Shown here: one piece after another, positions 8,295-15,431 of the stretch
How the letters are laid out: every line of letters starts with the position of its first letter
How positions within the stretch are numbered: the first letter of the stretch is position 1
NCBI RefSeq assembly: GCF_017876315.1
Contig: NZ_JAGINU010000001.1
Coordinates: forward strand, 5,518,001-5,582,000
DNA: 64,000 nt
Origin: Pseudonocardia parietis
Lineage (GTDB): Bacteria > Actinomycetota > Actinomycetes > Mycobacteriales > Pseudonocardiaceae
Direction of reading: 5' to 3'
Position numbers and translations under genes: made by a program
Notes under the pieces: generated by a model
Told to the model about the DNA's origin: nothing
The model's database searches: none
Seen by the model: the letters and a program-made list of their open reading frames with translations, nothing else

Positions 8295-8900
8295 GTGAGC
8301 ACCGTCAAGCTCGCCGTCATCTACTACTCCGCCACCGGGACCGTCGACGCCATGGCCCGGCACGCCGCCGAGGCGGGCGAGAAGGCCGGGGCCGAGGTGC
8401 GCCTGCGCCAGGTCGCCCGCCAGGCGACCGGCGGGGAACGGGAGGCGACCGAGGCACAGGCCGCGCACGCCGAGGTCGCCCCCGCGACCGAGGCCGCCTC
8501 CGCCGACGACGTCGTCTGGGCCGACGCCGTGCTGTTCGGCTCGCCCACCCGTTACGGCAACATCGCCGGCCAGCTCAAGACCTTCCTGGACTCGCTCGGC
8601 CCGCAGTGGGGCCAGGGCCTGCTCGCCGACAAGGTCTACGCCGGCTTCACCGCCAGCCAGACCCTGCACGGCGGTCAGGAGTCCACGCTGCTCGCGCTCT
8701 ACAACACGATCCACCACTTCGGCGGCATCATCGTGGCCCCCGGCTACACCGACCCGCTGAAGTTCGTCGACGGCAACCCCTACGGCGCCTCGCACGTGAC
8801 CGGGGCGAACAACGACGAGCCGCTCGGCGACGCCGACATCGACGCGCTGCGTCACCTCGCGTCCCGGGTCGTGACCGTCTCGGAGCGGCTCGCGAGCTGA
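8295..8900 (+). CDS. wrbA: NAD(P)H:quinone oxidoreductase WrbA
   Basis: Flavodoxin-like FMN enzyme that reduces quinones by two electrons, avoiding semiquinones. 201 residues, the normal WrbA length. FMN-binding segments are recognisable: YYSATGT near the N-terminus, GSPTRYGNIAGQLK in the middle and ASQTLHGGQES further on. The GTG start at 8295 is supported by GAGAGGAGA five bases upstream. Followed by a strong hairpin, so it is likely monocistronic. Confidence 0.95.
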   Translation: MSTVKLAVIYYSATGTVDAMARHAAEAGEKAGAEVRLRQVARQATGGEREATEAQAAHAEVAPATEAASADDVVWADAVLFGSPTRYGNIAGQLKTFLDSLGPQWGQGLLADKVYAGFTASQTLHGGQESTLLALYNTIHHFGGIIVAPGYTDPLKFVDGNPYGASHVTGANNDEPLGDADIDALRHLASRVVTVSERLAS

Positions 8901-8908
8901 CCGTCGCG

Positions 8909-8937
8909 CCGCCCGGGCATGGCGGGTGCCCGGGCGG
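8909..8937 (+). terminator. Terminator hairpin after wrbA
   Basis: Perfect 11-bp stem (CCGCCCGGGCA, 8909-8919, with 8927-8937) and seven-base loop, starting nine bases after the wrbA stop. Confidence 0.65.
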
Positions 8938-8951
8938 GTAGACCACCGGCC

Positions 8952-9170
8952 ATGACCGAGCCGAACGACTTCCCCGACGACGATCCGCGCCACCACACGA
9001 CCCGGCTGCGGGGCCTGCTCGGCGAGCTGGCCGAGCACGCGCGCACCGACGTGGACAAGGTCACCGATCCGGGCGCGCAGGCCCTGTTCGCGACGGTGGC
9101 AGAGGTGTGCCGGGGCCTGGCGACCGCGGTGCAGCAGTACGAGGACCGGTCCGGGAACCGCGACGCCTGA
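8952..9170 (+). CDS. Small acidic protein of unknown function
   Basis: 72-residue product starting at ATG 8952. Acidic and hydrophilic at the N-terminus (EPNDFPDDDPRHH), then a predicted amphipathic helical stretch (LLGELAEHARTDVDKV, ALFATVAEVCRGLATAVQQY). No recognised domain. Lies 27 bases before the BON-domain gene and may share its transcript. Confidence 0.55.
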   Translation: MTEPNDFPDDDPRHHTTRLRGLLGELAEHARTDVDKVTDPGAQALFATVAEVCRGLATAVQQYEDRSGNRDA

Positions 9171-9197
9171 CGGGCCGCCCTGTCTCCCGGGAGCGCG

Positions 9198-9551
9198 GTG
9201 GGGCACCCTGGGGCCCATGAACCCCCTCTGCCCCGCGGGCCCTCTGACGTGACATCCACCGGCGGGAGCGGGGACGTCGTCTGGCGCCCCGCCACCCGTG
9301 ATCCCGAGCGCGAGGCCCGCGAGCTCGAAACCGCCATCCGATCGGTGCTCGCCCGCAACCGTCGGCTGGTGGATGGCCGCATCACCGTGGTGGCCGGCGC
9401 CGAGGGGGCCGTCCGGCTCACCGGCTGGGTGCCCACGCAGGAACTGCGCCGGGAGGTCGAGCTGGCGTGCTGGACCGTGGACGGGGTGCGGACCGTGCAC
9501 GACGACCTGGTCGTCGGGCGCGGTGTGACCGGCACCCGTCGTCGTTCCTGA
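9198..9551 (+). CDS. BON-domain protein
   Basis: Short protein with one BON domain, a fold linked to membrane or periplasmic binding and osmotic-stress proteins. The core runs from RDPEREARELE through LTGWVPTQELRREVELA to VRTVHDDLVVG, with the hallmark glycine in LTGWV. No signal peptide or membrane helix is seen. GTG 9198 has GGGAG four bases upstream; GTG 9249, which removes 17 residues, is the alternative and keeps the whole domain. The stop lies inside the first unit of a 16-bp tandem repeat. Confidence 0.7.
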   Translation: MGHPGAHEPPLPRGPSDVTSTGGSGDVVWRPATRDPEREARELETAIRSVLARNRRLVDGRITVVAGAEGAVRLTGWVPTQELRREVELACWTVDGVRTVHDDLVVGRGVTGTRRRS

Positions 9552-9607
9552 CCTGCCGCGTTCCCGACCTGCCGCGTTCCCGACCTGCCGCGTTCCTGAC
9601 CTGCCGC
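9544..9607 (+). repeat. Four tandem copies of a 16-bp repeat
   Basis: Consensus GTTCCYGACCTGCCGC at 9544, 9560, 9576 and 9592. The outer copies have T and the inner copies C at the variable base. The array overlaps the BON gene's stop codon and ends 32 bases before the CoxL-type stop, so it fills the convergent gap. Confidence 0.9.
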
Positions 9608-9639
9608 GCCGGGTACGGCTCGCGACCAGGGCTGCGTAG

Positions 9640-12114
9640 CTACCCGCGCTCCCCCATGTTCGGGTCGATCGACCCGAGGCCTGCTCCCGGCGAGTGGCGG
9701 TCGATGGGCGTCTCTTCCGTGGCGGCGCCGCGGGCGTCCTGGACGGCCCGCCACACCCGCTGCGGGGTGCAGGGCATCTCGACGTCGGTGACGCCGAGGT
9801 GGCGCAGGGCATCGAGCACGCCGTTGACGATGGCCGGGGTGGAGGCGATCGTGCCCGCCTCCCCGACACCCTTGACACCCAGCGGGTTCGATGTGGCCGG
9901 GGTGACGACGGTGCCGGTGTCGAAGCCGGGCAGATCGGTGGCCGCCGGGATGGTGTAGTCGACGAACGTGCCGGTGACCAGCGTTCCCTGCTCGTCGTGG
10001 ACGGCTTCCTCGAACAGGGCCTGGGCGATGCCCTGTGCCAGACCGCCGTGCACCTGCCCCTCCACGAGCAGCGGGTTGACGATGGTACCGACGTCGTCCA
10101 CGCAGACGTAGCGGCGCAGCGTCACCCGCCCGGTCTCCGTGTCGACCTCCATCGCGGCCAGGTGCGTGCCGTGCGGGAAGGAGAAGTTCTCCGGGTCGAA
10201 CACCGCGTCGGAGTCGAGGGAGGGCTCCATGTCGTCGGGGTAGTCGTGTGCGGTGAACGCCGCGAACGCCAGCTCCTGGATGGTCCTGCCCTTGCCGGTG
10301 CCCCGGACGGTGAACCGGCCGGCCGCGAACTCGATGTCGTCCTCGGAGGCCTCGAGCAGGTGTGCGGCCAGCTTGGTGGCCTTGGCGATCACCTTCTCCC
10401 CCGCCTTGACGACGGCGACCCCGCCGACGCTGAGCGAGCGCGACCCGTAGGTGTCGAGGCCCTTCGGTGAGATCTGGGTGTCGCCGTGCAGGATCTCGAT
10501 GTCGTCGAACGGCACCCCGAGCTGGTCGGCGACGATCTGGCTGAACCCCGTCTCGTGGCCCTGCCCGTGCGGGGAGATGCCGGTGATCACCTCGACCTTT
10601 CCGGTGGGCAGCATCCGGATGGCTGCGGCCTCCCATCCGCCGGCGCCGTAGTTCAGCGAGCCGAGCAGCCGGGACGGCGCCAGCCCGCACATCTCGGTGA
10701 AGGTCGAGATGCCGATGCCGAGCTGGACCGCGTCGCCCGAACGGCGGCGCTCCTCCTGCTCGCGACGCAGGCCTGCGTAGTCGAACTGCCGCATCGCCTC
10801 GGCCGTGGCCTGTTCGTAGTTCCCCGTGTCGTAGGTCAGGCCCGCGACCGTGGTGAACGGGAACTCCTCATGGGTGATCCAGTTCTGCTGTCGCAGCTCC
10901 ATCGGGTCGCGCCCGAGCTCGACGGCGAGTTCGTCGATGATCCGTTCGGCCCCGAACGTGGCCTCCGGACGGCCGGCGCCGCGGTAGGCGTCGGTGGGCA
11001 CCTTGGTCGTGTAGATGTTGCGGCAGGTGAAGCGGTAGGCCGGGTACTTGTAGATCGCGTTGAACATGAACGCGCCGAGGATCGGGATGCCCGACCCGAT
11101 CAGGCTGAGGTAGGCGCCCATGTCGGCGAGCAGGTGCACCTCCAGGCCGGTGACCGTGCCGTCGCGCCGGGCGGTGATCGTGATGTCCTGGATCTGGTCG
11201 CGGCCGTGGTGCGCCGCGAGCAGCGACTCCGAGCGGGTCTCGGTCCACTTGATGGGCCTGCCGAGCTTCTGCGAGACCACGATGGCGAGCATCTCCTCCG
11301 GGATGATGGAGATCTTGCCGCCGAAACCACCACCCACGTCCGGGGCGATGACGCGCAGCTTGCTCTCCGGGATACCGAGGGTGGCCGCGGTCATCGTGCG
11401 CAGGATGTGCGGGATCTGGGTCGCCGACCACATGGTGATCTGCTCGCCGCTCGTGTCGACCACGACCGAGCGCGGTTCCATGAAGGCCGGGATCACGCGT
11501 TGCTGGACGAACCGTCGCCGCACCACGATCTGCTCGGGATCGGCCTCGGCCGCGGCGATGGCATCGTCCACGCTCGTACCCGTACCGGCTGTGGCGGAGT
11601 CGAACACCCAGGTGGCGCTGACGTTCGTGCCCAGGTCCGGGTGGACCAGCACGGCACCGTCGGCCGCGGCGGCCTCCTTGTCCAGGACCGGTTCGAGCGC
11701 GTCGTAGTCGACCTCCACCAGGTCCGCGGCGTCCCGGGCGACAGCCGCCGAGCGGGCCACCACGACCACGACGCCCTCGCCGGCGAAGTGCACCGTGCCG
11801 ACGGCCAGCGGTGGGCGTTGCGGCGCCTTCTGGTCCGGGGTGACCGACCACGCACAGGGCAGGCCGACCGACTCGGTGCCGAGGTCCGCCGCGGTGTAGA
11901 CGCCGACGACCCCGGGTAGCGCCCTGGCCTGCGAGGCATCGATGCCGGTGATGGTGGCGTGCGCGATCGGCGATCGGACCACGTGGAGATACAGCGTGCC
12001 CCGAGGGGTGATCGAGTCGGTGTAGCGGCTGCGGCCGGTGATCAGCCGGGCGTCCTCCTTGCGGGGGCGTGCCCGTCCGACTTCGGGTCCGGCCGGTTCG
12101 GCGAACGTGGTCAT
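9640..12114 (-). CDS. Form II CoxL-like molybdenum hydroxylase large subunit (orphan)
   Basis: Xanthine oxidase/aerobic CO dehydrogenase family catalytic subunit carrying molybdopterin cytosine dinucleotide. 824 residues. The active-site loop reads AYRGAGR, which marks form II (CoxL-like, often not a true CO dehydrogenase) rather than the AYXCSFR of form I. Mo-cofactor segments such as GGGFGGK and, near the C-terminus, GVGEAGT are present. The FAD (CoxM) and 2Fe-2S (CoxS) genes normally found next to it are absent here. Its ribosome binding site GAGGAGG overlaps the end of the upstream slipin gene six bases away, so the two are translationally coupled. Substrate unknown. Confidence 0.9.
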   Translation of the reverse strand: MTTFAEPAGPEVGRARPRKEDARLITGRSRYTDSITPRGTLYLHVVRSPIAHATITGIDASQARALPGVVGVYTAADLGTESVGLPCAWSVTPDQKAPQRPPLAVGTVHFAGEGVVVVVARSAAVARDAADLVEVDYDALEPVLDKEAAAADGAVLVHPDLGTNVSATWVFDSATAGTGTSVDDAIAAAEADPEQIVVRRRFVQQRVIPAFMEPRSVVVDTSGEQITMWSATQIPHILRTMTAATLGIPESKLRVIAPDVGGGFGGKISIIPEEMLAIVVSQKLGRPIKWTETRSESLLAAHHGRDQIQDITITARRDGTVTGLEVHLLADMGAYLSLIGSGIPILGAFMFNAIYKYPAYRFTCRNIYTTKVPTDAYRGAGRPEATFGAERIIDELAVELGRDPMELRQQNWITHEEFPFTTVAGLTYDTGNYEQATAEAMRQFDYAGLRREQEERRRSGDAVQLGIGISTFTEMCGLAPSRLLGSLNYGAGGWEAAAIRMLPTGKVEVITGISPHGQGHETGFSQIVADQLGVPFDDIEILHGDTQISPKGLDTYGSRSLSVGGVAVVKAGEKVIAKATKLAAHLLEASEDDIEFAAGRFTVRGTGKGRTIQELAFAAFTAHDYPDDMEPSLDSDAVFDPENFSFPHGTHLAAMEVDTETGRVTLRRYVCVDDVGTIVNPLLVEGQVHGGLAQGIAQALFEEAVHDEQGTLVTGTFVDYTIPAATDLPGFDTGTVVTPATSNPLGVKGVGEAGTIASTPAIVNGVLDALRHLGVTDVEMPCTPQRVWRAVQDARGAATEETPIDRHSPGAGLGSIDPNMGERG

Positions 12115-12120
12115 GTCCGG

Positions 12121-12984
12121 TTACCTCCTCGAGCCACGGGACACCGTGGCGCGGTCTTCGCGGGCGACATCGAGCACCGGGTCGACCATCGGTGGGTCCA
12201 CCACGGGCGGTGTCGGATCGCCGGCTGTGGCGGGTGTGGCGGGTGTGGCGCGTTCGAGGAACCGCAGCAGCTCCACCGGGAAGGGCAGCACCAGCGTCGA
12301 GTTCTTCTCCGCCGCGACTTCGACCACGGTCTGCAGCAGCCGCAGCTGCAGCGCGGCCGGGTGCTCGGCCATCACCTCGGCGGCCGCGGTCAGCTGCTGA
12401 GAGGCCTGGAGCTCGCCTTCGGCGATGATCACCCGGGAGCGGCGTTCCCGCTCGGCCTCGGCCTGGCGCGACATCGAGCGCTTCATCGACTCGGGCAACG
12501 CGACGTCCTTGATCTCCACCCGGTCGATGTGGACGCCCCAGTCCAGCGCCGGGTTGTCGATCATCAGTTCCAGGCCCTGGTTGAGGCGTTCCCGGTTCGA
12601 CAGCAGGTCGTCCAGATCGCTCTTGCCGATGATCGAGCGCAACGAGGCCTGGGCGACCTGACCGATGGCGTGGACGTAGTTCTGCACCTCCACGACGACC
12701 TTCACCGGGTCGACGACCCGGAAGTAGACGACGGCGTCGACCTCGACGGTGACGTTGTCGCGGGTGATGCCGTCCTGGGCCGGAACCGGCATCGTCACGA
12801 TCTGCATGTTCACCTTGTTCAACCGGTCGGCGACCGGTACCAGCACGGCCAGGCCCGGGCTCCGCGTCCTGGGCAGCACCCGGCCGAAGCGCAGCACGAC
12901 ACCACGCTCGTACTCGGTGATGACCCGGACCGTGGATCCGGCCAGAACCAGGACCGCGATCACAACAATCAACGCGATGATCAT
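12121..12984 (-). CDS. Slipin / SPFH (band 7) family membrane protein
   Basis: Stomatin-like scaffold protein of membrane microdomains. An N-terminal membrane segment (residues 2-20, IIALIVVIAVLVLAG) is followed by the SPFH domain (VRVITEYERGVVLRFGRV onward) and a charged coiled-coil (RQAEAERERRSRVIIAEGEL). The C-terminal ~45 residues are Pro/Ala-rich with PATPATA and VDPPMVDP repeats. 287 residues, close to normal. ATG 12984 has GGAGGG four bases upstream. Forms an operon with the CoxL-type gene. A perfect 21-bp palindrome lies 119 bases upstream. Confidence 0.9.
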   Translation of the reverse strand: MIIALIVVIAVLVLAGSTVRVITEYERGVVLRFGRVLPRTRSPGLAVLVPVADRLNKVNMQIVTMPVPAQDGITRDNVTVEVDAVVYFRVVDPVKVVVEVQNYVHAIGQVAQASLRSIIGKSDLDDLLSNRERLNQGLELMIDNPALDWGVHIDRVEIKDVALPESMKRSMSRQAEAERERRSRVIIAEGELQASQQLTAAAEVMAEHPAALQLRLLQTVVEVAAEKNSTLVLPFPVELLRFLERATPATPATAGDPTPPVVDPPMVDPVLDVAREDRATVSRGSRR

Positions 12985-13391
12985 GTCGCCCTCCGGCGCT
13001 CCGTGCGACTACGTCGATCGAGACTCCGGTCCACGGACGAAGACCAGTTCCGCCACCGGCCGGGACACTGCGTCCCTTTCACGACACTGTGCACGCTACC
13101 ACTTATATCGTGTCACGATATAAATTTAAGACATTCCAAGCGGGAAGGATCTTGCGTTTCCTGCACCTCCGACCGGAGAACTCGACCGGCCCGACCGGCG
13201 TACACTGGACGGCGCCGACGACCCCCGTCGGGCACGTCTCCATTTCTCACGCCGGTGCCCTGTTCGACCGATCACCGGCGTTCTCCGATTTCTGCTGCGG
13301 TACGGCAGTACCGCTGCGCACGACATCGTCCGCGACGAGCCACCGGCCTGCACCCAGCGGCTCCACCGCGGAGGAAGAACGGAGCGGGACC
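12985..13391. other. 407-base intergenic region upstream of the slipin gene
   Basis: Holds the 21-bp palindrome at 13103-13123 within a locally AT-rich stretch (the likely slipin promoter) and a GCGGTAC / GTACCGC inverted repeat (13297-13314, four-base spacer). No gene is supported until the small reading frame at 13392. Confidence 0.5.
13103..13123. promoter_or_regulatory. Perfect 21-bp palindromic operator (copy 1)
   Basis: Arms TTATATCGTG (13103-13112) and CACGATATAA (13114-13123) around a single T: ten perfect pairs. AT-rich in an otherwise very GC-rich region, 119 bases upstream of the slipin start. A near-identical copy is at 13632-13656. Confidence 0.8.
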
Positions 13392-13601
13392 ATGAACCAC
13401 GCACACCAGGCCGCCCCCGCCCGGGCACCTGCAGCCGCCCCGGCACTCGGCTGTGACCAGCCGCATCGCGCGGGGGACACCGCCGGCGCCCCCGGCGCCG
13501 CCGAGACCGTGGCGAGCTCCCGGACTCCGACGCCGGACAACGGCGGGACCGTCGCCTCCGAGCGCTGGGAGACGGACGGCGGGGCGGTGTGGACCGGCTG
13601 A
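13392..13601 (+). CDS. Small Ala/Pro-rich hypothetical protein
   Basis: Possible 69-residue protein. ATG 13392 follows GGAGCGGG by three bases with another AGGAAG further upstream. The composition (Ala, Pro, Thr, Gly; one cysteine; ends ERWETDGGAVWTG) shows no known domain, helix or signal. It sits between the two copies of the palindromic operator. A longer version of the frame from 13089 begins inside the operator and is not credible. Could be non-coding. Confidence 0.4.
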   Translation: MNHAHQAAPARAPAAAPALGCDQPHRAGDTAGAPGAAETVASSRTPTPDNGGTVASERWETDGGAVWTG

Positions 13602-13631
13602 CGCCCCCGGGTGCGACACGTCGCACCGAGC

Positions 13632-13656
13632 AACTATATCGTGTTACGATATAGTT
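13632..13656. promoter_or_regulatory. Palindromic operator (copy 2)
   Basis: Arms AACTATATCGTG (13632-13643) and TACGATATAGTT (13645-13656) around one T: 11 of 12 pairs. Shares TATATCGTG-T with copy 1. It lies 114 bases upstream of the flavoprotein gene at 13770, mirroring copy 1's distance from the slipin gene, so both operons probably answer to one regulator. Confidence 0.75.
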
Positions 13657-13769
13657 TGAGGCCCGGCCCGCGAGGCACTCACGCCGGAATTCGATTCGGC
13701 CACGAGATCCCCTGACGCCTCAGCGCTTTCCGATGCCGGTGGCTCGCGAGATCGAGGAGCTGATCACCT

Positions 13770-15056
13770 GTGGCCACCCCCAATCCCGTTTTCGCCATCG
13801 TCGGCGCGGGTCTGGCCGGCGCCACCGCCGCACAGGCACTCCGCGCCGAGGGTTTCGACGGACGCATCGTGCTCCTCGGCGCCGAAGCGCACGCGCCCTA
13901 CGAGCGCCCACCGCTGTCCAAGGGCTACCTGGACGGCAGCGCCGCCCGGGAGACGGTGTTCGTGCACCCACCGGACTGGTACTCCCGGTACCAGGTCGAG
14001 CTCCGGCCCGGTGACCCGGTGACCGAGCTCGACCGCCGCGCCCACGAGATCGTCACCCTCGGCGGAGCCCGGCTGCGCTACGACAAGCTGCTGCTGGCCA
14101 CCGGAGCCCGCCCGCGCCGGCTCCACATTCCCGGAGCCGACCTGGCCGGCGTGCACTACCTGCGCACCCTCGACGACAGCGACCACATCCGGTCCGCCCT
14201 GCGCCCGGACGCCCGGGTCGTGATCATCGGCGCGGGCTGGATCGGGCTGGAGACCGCGGCCGCCGCCCGGAGCGCCGGAGCCCGCGTGAGCGTGCTCGAG
14301 CACGCCGACCTACCGCTGCTCGGTGTCCTCGGGCCCCGGATGGCCCGGGTGTTCGCCGGCCTGCACACCGACCACGGCGTCGATCTGCGCTGCGGGGTCA
14401 CCGTCGCCACCATCCTGGCCCGCGCCGACGACCCGGCCTGCGCCGGCAGCGTCCTGCTCGCCGACCGTACCGAGATACCCGCCGACGTGATCATCGTCGG
14501 TGTCGGTGCCACCCCGGACGTCGAGCTCGCCCACACGGCCCGTCTCAACATCGACAACGGGATCCTGGTCGGCGCCGATCTCGGCACCTCCGATCCCGAC
14601 ATCACCGCCGCCGGAGACGTCGCCAACGCCTACCACCCACTGCTGTGCCGCCAGCTGCGCGTCGAGCACTGGGCCAACGCGCTCCATCAAGCACCCGTCG
14701 CGGCCAGGACGATGCTCGGAGTGGCCGCCACCTACGACCGGCTGCCCTACTTCTTCACCGACCAGTACGACCTGGGCATGGAGTACACCGGCTACACCGA
14801 CCACGGCGGCGACGACCAGCTCGTGGTCCGCGGCGACCTCGACGACCGGACGTTCATCGCGTTCTGGCTCGACCGCGGCCGGCTGGTCGCCGCGATGAAC
14901 GTCAACATCTGGGATGTCGCCGACCCGATCCGCGACCTGATCCGCTCCGGTGCCCAGCTCGACCCCGTCGAGCTGGCCGACCCCGACGTCGACCTGGCCC
15001 GGCTGGCCCGGCATGTGGTGGTGAACGGATGCGACGCGACGACAGGGTGTTCATGA
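13770..15056 (+). CDS. FAD/NAD(P)-dependent oxidoreductase of the ferredoxin-reductase type
   Basis: Pyridine nucleotide-disulfide-type flavoprotein, similar to reductases that feed ferredoxins of P450s or Rieske dioxygenases. The FAD motif GAGLAGATAA is near residue 12, ERPPLSKGYL is typical of ferredoxin reductases, the second dinucleotide fold is VVIIGAGWIGLE, and the late FAD-contact segment is ITAAGDVAN. A C-terminal reductase domain follows (PYFFTDQYDLGMEYTGY). 428 residues. GTG 13770 has GAGGAGC upstream. The stop overlaps the STAS gene start by four bases. The redox partner is not encoded next to it. Confidence 0.88.
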   Translation: MATPNPVFAIVGAGLAGATAAQALRAEGFDGRIVLLGAEAHAPYERPPLSKGYLDGSAARETVFVHPPDWYSRYQVELRPGDPVTELDRRAHEIVTLGGARLRYDKLLLATGARPRRLHIPGADLAGVHYLRTLDDSDHIRSALRPDARVVIIGAGWIGLETAAAARSAGARVSVLEHADLPLLGVLGPRMARVFAGLHTDHGVDLRCGVTVATILARADDPACAGSVLLADRTEIPADVIIVGVGATPDVELAHTARLNIDNGILVGADLGTSDPDITAAGDVANAYHPLLCRQLRVEHWANALHQAPVAARTMLGVAATYDRLPYFFTDQYDLGMEYTGYTDHGGDDQLVVRGDLDDRTFIAFWLDRGRLVAAMNVNIWDVADPIRDLIRSGAQLDPVELADPDVDLARLARHVVVNGCDATTGCS

Positions 15057-15418
15057 CGGTGGAAACCCCGCGCCCCGGAGTGCGGTTGCTGTGCGTGGCC
15101 GGGCGGCTCGACCGCCCGGCCGCAGCGCGTGTCCTGCGACTGGTCGGCATCCAGCTCGAGCTGATCACCGCCTCCCGCCACTCCCCCGCGTGCCTGGTGA
15201 TCGATCTGGGTGAGGTGAGCAGCTTCGAGCCCGGCGGGCTGGAGTCACTGCGCCACGCCCCCTACAGCGCCGCGTGCCGCGGGGTCGCCGTGCACCTCTC
15301 CGGCTGCGTGGGCCGCACGAACCTGCTTCCCCGCCGCACCCGCGAGCTGCTGCGTGAGTTCAGTACGTTCCCGACCGCGGAGCAGGCGGTGCGGACCCTC
15401 GCCGGTGCGGCACCGTGA
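15053..15418 (+). CDS. STAS-domain protein (anti-sigma factor antagonist-like)
   Basis: 121-residue protein with a single STAS fold. The central ACLVIDLGEVSSFEPGGLESL matches the strand-loop-helix around the regulatory site of SpoIIAA-like proteins; the usual phosphorylatable Ser is in SSFEPGG or replaced. Translation is coupled to the flavoprotein (ATGA overlap). No anti-sigma factor or sigma gene is nearby. The role in a redox operon is unclear, perhaps a partner-switch input. Confidence 0.7.
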   Translation: MTVETPRPGVRLLCVAGRLDRPAAARVLRLVGIQLELITASRHSPACLVIDLGEVSSFEPGGLESLRHAPYSAACRGVAVHLSGCVGRTNLLPRRTRELLREFSTFPTAEQAVRTLAGAAP

Positions 15419-15431
15419 TCCGGACGCCGGC

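Noticed and set aside
9544..9607. CRISPR array
   Set aside because: Four contiguous 16-bp units without spacers.
13089..13601. 170-codon frame starting inside the palindromic operator
   Set aside because: The 5' part overlaps the operator and has no ribosome binding site. Only the part from 13392 is kept, at low confidence.
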